Shown here piece after piece: positions 50,823-59,300 of a DNA stretch of 60,639 nt. A program made the translations under genes and the position numbers. How positions within the stretch are numbered: position 1 is the first letter of the stretch; each line of letters starts with the position of its first letter. The notes below the pieces were generated by a model. The model had not been told where the DNA came from. It was given only the letters and a program-made list of their open reading frames with translations, and searched no databases. Location of the stretch: NCBI GenBank assembly GCA_016928865.1, contig JAFGJX010000061.1, forward strand, positions 1 through 60,639. The letters are read 5' to 3'. The DNA comes from Spirochaetota bacterium (lineage in GTDB: Bacteria > Spirochaetota > UBA4802 > UBA5550).

Positions 50823-52121
50823 ATGAACTGGAAAACCGAATGGAAACCGCTCATCTGGATCACGGGCATATTTTTTATCTGCTTCTACCTGCCCGTGGGC
50901 ACACCTCGCTTCGACAATGCAGTCACCGAAGCCTTTGAGCTCGTAAAATGGTACGCGCGCGAACACGTGGTCCTCTGCCTCATCCCGGCTTTTTTCATCG
51001 CCGGGGCCATCGGCGTGTTTGTGAGCCAGGCCTCGGTCATGAAATACCTGGGGCCTGCGGCGAACAGGATTCTCGCCTACGGCGTCGGCTCCGTATCCGG
51101 TTCGATACTGGCGGTCTGCTCCTGCACGGTGCTCCCGCTCTTTTCAGGGATCTACCGGATGGGCGCGGGACTCGGTCCGGCGATCGCCTTCCTCTACTCC
51201 GGCCCGGCCATCAACGTCCTGGCAATCATCCTCACCGCGCGCATACTGGGCATTGAGATCGGCGTTGCCCGTGCGGTCGGAGCGGTGCTCTTCAGCGTGG
51301 TGATCGGCGGGATCATGCACTTCATCTACCGGAACGAGGAGCGTGAAAAAGCAAAGGCCGCCATGCAGATGCCGGAGCAGGAGACAAAGCGGCCGCTCTG
51401 GATGGACGTCGTCTATTTCGCCGCCATGATCGCCATCCTGGTGTTCGCAAACTGGGGCAGGCCCCTTGAAAGCGAGGGATTCTGGCATAATATGTTCGAG
51501 TATAAATGGTATATAACTGGCGCGTTCGGTATACTATTCGGAGCGGTACTGGTCCTCTGGTTCGGCCTGAAATGGTGGAAGGTGCTGCTCGCGGCCCTGC
51601 CGACCGCTGTGCTGTCAATCGCTCTTCCTGAATATCCCATGCTTTCCTTTGCTGCGGGCGCGATCGGCCTTTCAGTCATCACCAGCACCGACAAAGGGGA
51701 GACGGGAGAATGGTTCGCCGCATCATGGGACTTTGCCAAGCAGATCCTGCCGCTCCTCCTTGCCGGGGTTTTCCTTGCAGGCATGTTCCTGGGTCGTCCC
51801 GGGAACGAGGGGATCATTCCGAATGAATGGGTGGCCGCCCTTGTCGGAGGCAACTCGCCGATGGCGAATTTCTTCGCCGCGATCGTGGGCGCCTTCATGT
51901 ACTTCGCCACCCTGACAGAGGTACCCATCGTGCAGGGACTGATCGGGAGCGGAATGGGCAAGGGGCCGGCCCTCGCGCTGCTTCTTGCCGGCCCGGCGCT
52001 TTCTCTGCCGAACATGCTCGTGATACGGAGCTACATCGGCACGAAAAAGACCGTTGTATACTGTCTGCTCGTGGTAGTCATGTCAACCATCAGCGGGATG
52101 ATTTTCGGGGCGCTATTTTAA
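50823..52121 (+). CDS. ArsP-type permease (DUF318 family), 432 aa
   Basis: This polytopic membrane protein has about ten helices and the family blocks G-S-V-S-G-S-I-L-A-V-C99-S-C101-T-V-L-P-L-F and S-G-P-A-I-N-V-L-A. A related half appears later (Y-F-A-T-L-T-E-V-P-I, then A-G-P-A-L-S-L-P-N), as in the ArsP_1 permease family. Characterised ArsP proteins export trivalent methylated or aromatic arsenicals, and other members are uncharacterised. The Cys pair in the membrane could bind a thiophilic substrate. AAGGAGC precedes the ATG, 18 bp after arsR. Methylarsenite or another organometal is a plausible substrate. Confidence 0.85.
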   Translation: MNWKTEWKPLIWITGIFFICFYLPVGTPRFDNAVTEAFELVKWYAREHVVLCLIPAFFIAGAIGVFVSQASVMKYLGPAANRILAYGVGSVSGSILAVCSCTVLPLFSGIYRMGAGLGPAIAFLYSGPAINVLAIILTARILGIEIGVARAVGAVLFSVVIGGIMHFIYRNEEREKAKAAMQMPEQETKRPLWMDVVYFAAMIAILVFANWGRPLESEGFWHNMFEYKWYITGAFGILFGAVLVLWFGLKWWKVLLAALPTAVLSIALPEYPMLSFAAGAIGLSVITSTDKGETGEWFAASWDFAKQILPLLLAGVFLAGMFLGRPGNEGIIPNEWVAALVGGNSPMANFFAAIVGAFMYFATLTEVPIVQGLIGSGMGKGPALALLLAGPALSLPNMLVIRSYIGTKKTVVYCLLVVVMSTISGMIFGALF

Positions 52122-52142
52122 ATTAATTCAAGGAGTGGAGCT

Positions 52143-52373
52143 ATGTTGCTTGAAATACTCGGATCCGGATGCGCGAAATGCCAGAAGCTTGAAGACCTGA
52201 CGCGCCAGGCAGTAAATGAGATGGGCGTTGACGCCCAGATAAACCACGTCAAGGACATCAACGCGATCACCGGTTACGGCGTGATGATCACTCCGGCACT
52301 GGTCAAGGACGGCGTGGTCAAGGTAATGGGGAAAATCCCGTCACTTGACGAGATAAAAAAACTCATATCATAG
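52143..52373 (+). CDS. Thioredoxin-like small redox protein, 76 aa
   Basis: A minimal thioredoxin fold has the active site G-C10-A-K-C13 and the cis-Pro segment I-T-P-A-L near residues 48-52. It resembles the redox-active disulfide protein 2 group, often encoded beside ArsP-type permeases. It probably reduces or receives disulfides from the neighbouring permease or the Cys-rich proteins. AAGGAGTGGAGCT precedes the ATG, 21 bp after the permease stop and 10 bp before the next gene. Confidence 0.88.
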   Translation: MLLEILGSGCAKCQKLEDLTRQAVNEMGVDAQINHVKDINAITGYGVMITPALVKDGVVKVMGKIPSLDEIKKLIS

Positions 52374-52383
52374 GGGGAGCGCC

Positions 52384-52791
52384 ATGTCTGATTGTTGTTC
52401 CGGAGGCGTCAGGCTGATATACGCGTGCTCGGGTTCGGCGGACGTGGGACAGATAGCGGATCTCGTGTCGCGAAAGCTGCGTGACGCGGGGTATGCCCGC
52501 ATGACCTGTCTCGCGGGCGTCGCCGCCGGACTTTCGGGGTTCGTGGAATCGGCGCGGGGGGCCGATGTAAACATCACCATTGACGGGTGCGGGACCGCAT
52601 GCGCGAAAAAGGCCCTGGAGCGCATCGGCGTCATGCCGGCATCCTTTGTCTTGACCGAGTTCGGCATCGTAAAGGGTAAAACCCCGCCCATGGATGAAAT
52701 CGTCAGCTCCCTGTGTGAGCGGATTCTGCAGCAGGGAGAACCATCTCCCGGCGCAGTGCAGAGGCCTGGTTCCCGCTCGGGGACCTGCTGA
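52384..52791 (+). CDS. DGC-domain putative zinc-binding protein, 135 aa
   Basis: The protein begins with C4-C5 and contains Y-A-C15-S-G and the name-giving D67-G-C69-G-T-A-C73 motif, with C42 between. These match the DGC domain, whose members are annotated as putative zinc-binding and whose role is unknown. A Cys ends the protein. Members are common in arsenic clusters with ArsP-type permeases. GGGGGAGC precedes ATG 52384. A thiol-based metal or metalloid carrier role is inference. Confidence 0.8.
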   Translation: MSDCCSGGVRLIYACSGSADVGQIADLVSRKLRDAGYARMTCLAGVAAGLSGFVESARGADVNITIDGCGTACAKKALERIGVMPASFVLTEFGIVKGKTPPMDEIVSSLCERILQQGEPSPGAVQRPGSRSGTC

Positions 52792-52821
52792 CATTCAAAA
52801 AGCATATGTGAGGTTATTTCG

Positions 52822-53325
52822 ATGAAAGCAAGAAGGATCGTCACCATCGCACTATCTGTCTTTGTCGCGGCAAGCGTCATCTACCTGGTCGCAACGGAGA
52901 CGCGAAAATCCACGCAGGACGAAACTGCAGCAGATATATCGCTCATGTCAGGACAGTCCGTGCCGGACAGCGGCGTCCCGGCAGAAGAGCGCGTCCTTTC
53001 GGTCTACTATTTCCATGCCACCACCCGCTGTTACACGTGCAGGAAGATAGAGTACCTTACCGCAACGACCGTACGGAACAATTTCTCCGCTGAGCTGGCG
53101 CGGAAAACGATAGTATGGCAGCCCGTGAATATCGACAAGCCTGAAAACAGGCACTTCGTGAAGGATTTCAATCTCTTCACCAAGTCAGTGGTCATTGTCG
53201 ACACGCAAAAAGGCAAGATGGTGCGCTGGAAAAACCTGGACAGGATATGGCAACTTGTCCGGGACGAACCGGCCTTCACCGATTATATCACAGGCGAAAT
53301 TTCAGGGTACCTGCACGCCATATGA
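52822..53325 (+). CDS. arsF: ArsF-like membrane-anchored thioredoxin-fold protein
   Basis: One N-terminal helix (about 6-23) anchors a periplasmic domain (about 55-165) with a C70-Y-T-C73 redox pair. The blocks Y-Y-F-H-A-T-T-R-C, V-N-I-D-K-P-E-N-R-H-F and V-R-W-K-N-L-D-R-I-W match proteins annotated as nitrophenyl compound nitroreductase subunit ArsF. That name comes from organoarsenical clusters in which ArsEFG handle nitro-phenylarsenicals. No arsE is visible. The stop overlaps the next gene as ATGA. The redox pair may work with the ArsG permease. Confidence 0.82.
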   Translation: MKARRIVTIALSVFVAASVIYLVATETRKSTQDETAADISLMSGQSVPDSGVPAEERVLSVYYFHATTRCYTCRKIEYLTATTVRNNFSAELARKTIVWQPVNIDKPENRHFVKDFNLFTKSVVIVDTQKGKMVRWKNLDRIWQLVRDEPAFTDYITGEISGYLHAI

Positions 53326-54020
53326 CCGGGGATCTGGCTACAGGAATTTTCGCCGCCGTCTGGCTGGGCATTCTGACCTCGATCAGCCCCTGCCCCCTGG
53401 CGACAAATATTGCCGCGGTCTCATTCATTGGCAAGAGCGCGGCGGAAACGAAAACGGTGGCCGTCGCCGGAACGCTCTACCTCTTTGGAAGAATGACTGC
53501 CTATGCGGCGCTCGCGGCCCTGATTGTCTCAAGTCTGCTGTCAATTCCCACCGCGTCCGATTTTTTACAGCGCTACATGAACAAGCTCCTCGGTCCTGTT
53601 CTCATAATTGCCGGAATGTTCCTCCTGAAGCTTGTCAGGCTCCCCGCAGGAAGCGGGACCGACCCGTCAGGGCTCCAGCGCCTTGCCGGAAAAAACCTCC
53701 CTGCCGCATCTTTTATTATGGGAGTCGTTTTCGCACTCGCTTTCTGCCCGGTTTCCGCAGCGCTCTTTTTCGGAAGTCTTGTTCCCCTCGCGGTCCGGCA
53801 TAACTCTTCCCTGCTCATGCCCTCCCTCTATGGCGCAGGAACCGCCCTGCCGGTTCTGGCTTTCGCGCTCGTGGCCGCCTTCGGCGCCCGGCATCTTTCC
53901 AGGGCATTCAACGCGGTGACCGCGTTCGAATTATGGGGGCGGAGAATTACCGGCATACTCTTCATCGGCATCGGCGTCTATTTCTGCCTGCAGCATATAT
54001 TCGGCATACAAATCATATAG
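53322..54020 (+). CDS. arsG: ArsG-like organoarsenical efflux permease
   Basis: From ATG 53322 the 232-residue protein has six hydrophobic segments and the conserved blocks [13 protein letters not shown] near residues 18-30 and [10 protein letters not shown] near the middle. This is the DsbD/CcdA-like layout of proteins annotated as aromatic aminobenzylarsenical efflux permease ArsG. The two Pro-Cys-Pro or Cys-Pro sites in membrane helices may exchange thiols with ArsF. It overlaps arsF by ATGA. A longer frame from 53247 lies within arsF and is not used. Confidence 0.83.
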   Translation: MTGDLATGIFAAVWLGILTSISPCPLATNIAAVSFIGKSAAETKTVAVAGTLYLFGRMTAYAALAALIVSSLLSIPTASDFLQRYMNKLLGPVLIIAGMFLLKLVRLPAGSGTDPSGLQRLAGKNLPAASFIMGVVFALAFCPVSAALFFGSLVPLAVRHNSSLLMPSLYGAGTALPVLAFALVAAFGARHLSRAFNAVTAFELWGRRITGILFIGIGVYFCLQHIFGIQII

Positions 54021-54033
54021 AATGGAGCTAACA

Positions 54034-55080
54034 ATGACTGAACACGCATCAAGGCGACTCTCCTTTCTCGATCGATTCCTCACGCTCTGGATTTTCATCG
54101 CCATGGCCGCGGGCGTGGCCATGGGATATTTTTATCCCGGCACGGCGGAATTCTGGAACCGGTTCCAGTCCGGCACCACGAATATCCCGATCGCGATCGG
54201 CCTCATTTTAATGATGTATCCGCCGCTCGCAAAGGTGAAATACGAAGAGCTGGGCGACGTGTTCAGGAACTGGAAGGTGCTCGGCCTTTCGCTGGTCCAG
54301 AACTGGGTTATCGGGCCGGTTTTCATGTTCCTGCTCGCTATCACATTCCTGTCCGGTTACCCGGAATACATGACCGGTCTTATCATGATCGGCCTGGCGC
54401 GCTGCATAGCCATGGTAATTGTGTGGAACGATCTCGCAAAGGGCGACACCGAGTACGCCGCAGGGCTTGTCGCGTTCAACAGCATTTTCCAGGTCCTGTT
54501 CTTCAGCGTGTACGCCTGGTTTTTTATAACGGTTCTTCCGCCGCTTTTCGGGCTCAGGGGATCAGCCGTCGATATTACCATAAGCCAGATCGCGAAGAGC
54601 GTGTTTATCTACCTGGGTATACCATTTATTGCCGGTATTATAACCAGGTTTACACTTATTAAACTGAAAAATAAAGAATGGTACCAAACTAAATTTATTC
54701 CAAAGATCAGCCCCATTACGCTCATCGCCCTCCTGTTCACCATTCTGGTCATGTTCAGCCTGAAGGGCGAGTATATCGTAAAGATTCCGCTTGATGTAGT
54801 ACGTATAGCGATACCACTCCTCATTTATTTCGTCGTCATGTTCCTGGCGAGTTTTTTTATGAGCAGAAAGATCGGCGCCGGATACCCTGTGGCCGCTACC
54901 CTTTCGTTCACCGCGGCGAGCAACAACTTCGAGCTGGCAATCGCCGTGTCGGTCGCGGTGTTCGGCATCGGATCCGGCGCCGCATTCGCGGCGGTCATCG
55001 GCCCGCTGGTCGAGGTGCCTGTCATGATAGGCCTGGTGAATGTCGCACTCTATTTTAAAAAGAAATATTTTGCGGGCTGA
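54034..55080 (+). CDS. acr3: ACR3-family arsenite efflux transporter
   Basis: The 348-residue protein has ten helices typical of the BART superfamily ACR3 group. The conserved membrane cysteine is C124 in [13 protein letters not shown], required for arsenite efflux in studied homologues. The second conserved block [11 protein letters not shown] is near 290-300. ATG 54034 is preceded by GGAGC; the in-frame ATG 54022 overlaps that site. The middle (about 54640-54710) is AT-rich in codon use unlike the neighbours, a hint of different ancestry. It exports As(III), the product of the next gene. Confidence 0.94.
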   Translation: MTEHASRRLSFLDRFLTLWIFIAMAAGVAMGYFYPGTAEFWNRFQSGTTNIPIAIGLILMMYPPLAKVKYEELGDVFRNWKVLGLSLVQNWVIGPVFMFLLAITFLSGYPEYMTGLIMIGLARCIAMVIVWNDLAKGDTEYAAGLVAFNSIFQVLFFSVYAWFFITVLPPLFGLRGSAVDITISQIAKSVFIYLGIPFIAGIITRFTLIKLKNKEWYQTKFIPKISPITLIALLFTILVMFSLKGEYIVKIPLDVVRIAIPLLIYFVVMFLASFFMSRKIGAGYPVAATLSFTAASNNFELAIAVSVAVFGIGSGAAFAAVIGPLVEVPVMIGLVNVALYFKKKYFAG

Positions 55081-55086
55081 CAAACA

Positions 55087-55548
55087 ATGCCGGGCGCAAA
55101 GATGCGGATACTCTTCCTCTGCACCGGCAACTCCTGCCGGAGCCAGATGGCAGAAGCGCTGGCCCGCTCAATCAAAGGCGATGCGATCGAGGCGTATTCG
55201 GCCGGCACGGAGCCGAAGGGCATTGACCCGCGAGCGGTCACGGTCATGAAGGAGATCGGCATCGACATGTCGGGTCATCGGTCAAAGCATGTCGATGAAT
55301 TCGCCGGTATGGAGTTTGACTTCGTGATAACCCTGTGCGGGGGGGCGGCCGAGACCTGTCCCTTCTTCCCCGGCAAAACGAAGGTCGTCCACCGGGGGTT
55401 CGACGATCCACCCGAGCTCGCTAAAGCCGCCGCATCAGAAGAAGAGGCGCTATTCCACTATCGCAGGGTGCGGGACGAGATACGGAGCTTCATCGAGCAG
55501 ATGCCGCGGTCAATCCAGCGGGATGATATCAGCTTTAAAGTGGAATAG
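55087..55548 (+). CDS. arsC: Arsenate reductase, thioredoxin-dependent LMW-PTPase type
   Basis: The P-loop C12-T-G-N-S-C-R18-S and the resolving pair C84...C91 (T-L-C-G-G-A-A-E-T-C) give the three-cysteine relay of the S. aureus-type ArsC. D-D-P-P holds the catalytic Asp. It reduces As(V) to As(III) for ACR3 using thioredoxin, perhaps the small one encoded in the operon. ATG 55087 follows acr3 by 6 bp; ATG 55102 is an alternative that starts right at the fold. It is the last gene of the run, and its end overlaps the convergent sensor kinase gene by 14 bp. Confidence 0.94.
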   Translation: MPGAKMRILFLCTGNSCRSQMAEALARSIKGDAIEAYSAGTEPKGIDPRAVTVMKEIGIDMSGHRSKHVDEFAGMEFDFVITLCGGAAETCPFFPGKTKVVHRGFDDPPELAKAAASEEEALFHYRRVRDEIRSFIEQMPRSIQRDDISFKVE

Positions 55549-58500
55549 TTATCCGATACGCCGTTCCCTTTTCACGCCCGATCTCACATGAACCCTTGAG
55601 CTGGCGTACCATCAATTCTATCAGCATGCTCCCCATGCCCTTTGACTGCTTCTCGTCAAAACCCGCCGGAAGGCCAACACCGTCATCATACACCACCAGC
55701 GACAGGGCGCCGGGAGCGGCGCGCAGAGTCACGCCGACCGTGCCGGTGCGTCCGCCGGGAAACGCGTACTTCAGCGAATTGGTTATGATCTCATTCACGA
55801 CAAGGCCGATGGGGATGGCTGACTTAACCTGTATCCGGGCTTCGTCCATCTCCATCCGCAGTGAAATCCGGGCCGATCCTGAGCTGTACGAGTCGATCAG
55901 TGAGCGGCACGTCTTCTCGAGATACTGGTCAAGACGCACTTCCTTGATCTCGTCGGACCGGTAGAGGAGATCGTACAGGTTCGACAGAGACATGATCCGG
56001 TCACGCACCGTGGAAAGCGCATTCTTCGCGTCCTCACCCACATCCCGATTCGCCTCGAGCTCCACCAGCCCCACGATCATGGCCATGCTGTTTTTAACAC
56101 GATGCTGCAGCTCGCGGAGCAGGACGCTCTTCTCTTCCATCGACCTTGCCCGCGCCTCCTCCGCCTGTTTCCGCTCAGTGATATCGCGTATTATGCCGAC
56201 CGCGCACCATCTGTCCTTCAGCCTCATGGCCGACAGGGAGAGGTCCACGGGAATCTCGACCCCGTCCTTGCGGATCGCGGCCAGCTCAATCGTCTTCCCG
56301 ACCGCGGCGCCCTCGCCGGTTTCCCTGAATCGGGGGAATGCGGCCCGGTATGACTTCTGATACCGCTGCGGCATTAACATTTCGTGCAGGTTCTTTCCAA
56401 TAATCTCTTCTCTTTCGTATCCGAGGATACGCGTCGCGGACTCGTTCCAGTACGAAACATTTCCTTCATTGTCTATCATCACGATCCCATCCCGCGCGGA
56501 GGCGGTTATTGCGTTGAGGGCCTCCTCTCTGTCACGCAGTTCCGCCTCGGCCCTCTTGCGCTCGCGGATGTCCCTGGTGCTTCCCTGTATGCCGACCGGT
56601 TCCCCCTTAGCATCAAATATCCAGTTCGCGTTGATCTCTATATCAATCACGGAGCCGTCCCTGGCGTACTGTTTGACTTCCATCGTCTTTGAGCGGATGC
56701 GCTTATCCGGCGGATTCCGCAACTCCCGCGTCAGTTCCTCCATGACAGGGGGCAAATACTCGGGAAGGATGTAGCTGCTCAGGGGTATGTTCAGGGCCTC
56801 CTCCGGAGTAAAACCGGCCAGTTGGGTGATAGACGGGCTGACATACTGAAAATGACCGTCCAGCGTCATGGTCCATATCACGTCCGAAGAATTTTCAGCG
56901 AGAAGCCGATAGCGTTCCTCGCTCGCGTGCAGGTCTTCGATCGCCTTTTTCTGGTCGCTGATGTCCTGGACCAGCGCCAGAAAAAAATCGACCGTCCCGT
57001 CAGCATTACGGACACACCCCGCGGCAAGGCTGGTCCATATCACTTCACCACTCTTCCGGATAAAACGCTTGTCCATGGAATACGATTCTATCCGGCCGTC
57101 CAGGATGCTGTTGAACTGATCGAGATCCGCCGCCAGGTCGTCGGGATGAGTCATCTCCGACCAGGTCATATGGAGGAGTTCCTGACGGGAGTATCCGAGT
57201 ATTTCACACAGGCGGTCATTGACCTCGACCCAGGTCTTATCCGTGGACGTGATAGCGATGCCGATGAGCGGCAGCTCGAAATAACTGCGAAACTGCGCTT
57301 CGCTTAATCTCAGGGCGGACTCCATCAGCTTCTGTTCTGTGTTGTCCTCGGCGGAGCAGACCACATATTCCACGTCTCCGTCCTCGTCCAGCTTCGGCGT
57401 CTTGACTATATTGAGGTATCGTTTTTCTCCGCGAGTGTCCCTTGCCCACATGTCGATCTCGGTGCGCTTCCCGGTCGCGAACACCTTCCGGTTGTCCTCG
57501 ATCCACAGCCGCACCTCTTCCTCCGGGATGATCTCGGTAACGCGACGATGGCTCACCTCGGACGCGGCCTTCCCGTAAAAAGCGGCATGGGCCTCATTCG
57601 CCAGGCCGTAGGTCTCAGGGCTGGAGAGATACCAGAGATGGGTCTTGATGGTGTTCAGGAGCAGCGACTGTTCGCCGGTCGCGTCCTCCAGAGCGTACCG
57701 GTCATCCCGGTTTCTCCGCTGGGCCGCGTAAAACAGGATCAGCAGGCTCGAAAAGAACATTGACGCAAGAATCGATCCGAGCCGCACCAGCTGGACGCTC
57801 CGGCGCCATTCGGTCGCGTCAATGTCAAAGCCGATAAGACCCACGTTCCGGCCGTCGCCGGTCCGTATTATAGACGATACGGAAATCCAGGTGCCCCAGC
57901 GGTCCTTTTCCGGAGCGATGAACACCGGCGTTTCCGATTTAAACGCGGCCATTGACGCTTGCGTCTGTTCCTCGTAAAGCTGGCCCGGGGGAGAATAATC
58001 CGGCGATCCTTCCGGCTCGGAGTCGACAAGGAAAATCGCCCTGCCACCGGCCATGCGCATCAGGTAATAGAAATGGATATTCCGGGCCGCCTGCCTCATT
58101 TCGATCAGCCGTTCCTTGAGGACGCGATAGTCAGGGCTCGCCAGGTCGGCGGCTGTCCCGGTCAGGCGTGAAACCCTTTGGGCGTCCACCCCGGCAGCCG
58201 CTGTTTTCACCAGCGCGAGCAATATGCTCCGCTCCTGGCTTTCCCTCATGTCGCTCACGTGCGCGGTGAACCACCAGCCGACGGCAAGACCGGCGCAAAA
58301 GAGGGGTACGAGGAGCATTTCACGCCTGTCACGGCTCCGCCGCAATCCGGCAGCTGCCCCCCTCCGGGAGGTCCAGTTCTGGATCCAGAAGCCGGTGGAG
58401 GTTATGAAAGCAAGCAGTCCCTGCGCAAACTGGATAGGAAATCCCGCGGCCGACATGAAGGACGCTTCGTGCAGCACGGTTGCGGGAGGGAAGGGAGCCG

Positions 58501-59026
58501 GCGGGGGCACGACGCCAAGCGCCAGGCCGAAGAGAACCATAGCGCCCGACGTGGCCATGAAGGCGTTGCGTGACCTCCCCTTCCATTGCCGGAAGCGCCA
58601 GAAAACCAGCGCCGCCCAGAATCCGCCGGTCAGGCCGAGGAGATATCTCGTCGCGGCATTCAGCCCCGCGATCCCGTAGTATCCCCCGGCAAGCGAGAGG
58701 ACCGCCGGCACAACGATGACCCACCTCTGGGGCGCATTGAACCCGACCGTCACGGAACCGGCACGCCCGAATTCCATGAGAAAAAGAAAACTTGAGGCGA
58801 GAAGCGTGAATCTGGCCGCGGCAAAGGCCGGGTTATCGGCGATAAGCGTTACCATTTCGAGCCATGAGGTCAACCCGTAGAGAATGCTGAAGATTCCCAG
58901 GTAACGCCACGGCAACCTGCCCTTTTTTATCCGTTCGAGGGGAAAGATCAGTGAGGCAAGCAGGAGAAAGCTCACGCCGCAGAAGAACAGGCAATAATCG
59001 AAATTTTTTACAAAAAATGCATCCAT
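55535..59026 (-). CDS. Large membrane-bound multi-PAS sensor histidine kinase, 1163 aa
   Basis: The N-terminus has about seven membrane helices (to about 215), then another helix near 240. An extracytoplasmic sensor domain (about 255-410) has Y-Y-L-M-R-M and F-L-V-D-S-E-P blocks like Cache-type sensors, followed by a helix near 420. Four PAS domains follow (about 445-565, 570-690, 695-825 and 830-950). The HisKA_2 segment E-L-Q-H-R-V-K-N-S-M-A (about 965-975) and a HATPase with D-D-G-V-G-L-P come last. ATG 59026 is the only early start. It is convergent with the arsenic operon and overlaps arsC by 14 bp tail to tail. No receiver gene is adjacent; the ligand is unknown. Confidence 0.88.
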   Translation of the reverse strand: MDAFFVKNFDYCLFFCGVSFLLLASLIFPLERIKKGRLPWRYLGIFSILYGLTSWLEMVTLIADNPAFAAARFTLLASSFLFLMEFGRAGSVTVGFNAPQRWVIVVPAVLSLAGGYYGIAGLNAATRYLLGLTGGFWAALVFWRFRQWKGRSRNAFMATSGAMVLFGLALGVVPPPAPFPPATVLHEASFMSAAGFPIQFAQGLLAFITSTGFWIQNWTSRRGAAAGLRRSRDRREMLLVPLFCAGLAVGWWFTAHVSDMRESQERSILLALVKTAAAGVDAQRVSRLTGTAADLASPDYRVLKERLIEMRQAARNIHFYYLMRMAGGRAIFLVDSEPEGSPDYSPPGQLYEEQTQASMAAFKSETPVFIAPEKDRWGTWISVSSIIRTGDGRNVGLIGFDIDATEWRRSVQLVRLGSILASMFFSSLLILFYAAQRRNRDDRYALEDATGEQSLLLNTIKTHLWYLSSPETYGLANEAHAAFYGKAASEVSHRRVTEIIPEEEVRLWIEDNRKVFATGKRTEIDMWARDTRGEKRYLNIVKTPKLDEDGDVEYVVCSAEDNTEQKLMESALRLSEAQFRSYFELPLIGIAITSTDKTWVEVNDRLCEILGYSRQELLHMTWSEMTHPDDLAADLDQFNSILDGRIESYSMDKRFIRKSGEVIWTSLAAGCVRNADGTVDFFLALVQDISDQKKAIEDLHASEERYRLLAENSSDVIWTMTLDGHFQYVSPSITQLAGFTPEEALNIPLSSYILPEYLPPVMEELTRELRNPPDKRIRSKTMEVKQYARDGSVIDIEINANWIFDAKGEPVGIQGSTRDIRERKRAEAELRDREEALNAITASARDGIVMIDNEGNVSYWNESATRILGYEREEIIGKNLHEMLMPQRYQKSYRAAFPRFRETGEGAAVGKTIELAAIRKDGVEIPVDLSLSAMRLKDRWCAVGIIRDITERKQAEEARARSMEEKSVLLRELQHRVKNSMAMIVGLVELEANRDVGEDAKNALSTVRDRIMSLSNLYDLLYRSDEIKEVRLDQYLEKTCRSLIDSYSSGSARISLRMEMDEARIQVKSAIPIGLVVNEIITNSLKYAFPGGRTGTVGVTLRAAPGALSLVVYDDGVGLPAGFDEKQSKGMGSMLIELMVRQLKGSCEIGREKGTAYRITIPL

Positions 59027-59300
59027 TAATTAACGCCAGTATAACAATCAATTATCCGGCTGAGACCCGAGAGATACATCACTGTACTATTTTTGAACAA
59101 GACAATTTAGCAACAATTGTTTTCTATGAGGCAATACTTCTGGGTGTTCAATCGGCACTATAACTTCTTACTTACTTTATAAAAAGCGGTCTTATCATGC
59201 ACATGAGATATTAATATAATATATTGATTTTTTAATTAAAAGCAAGATTTTTTCATCCTTTCCTCCCTGGACTTACCCGCTCCAGCAACGCCGTGCCTCA

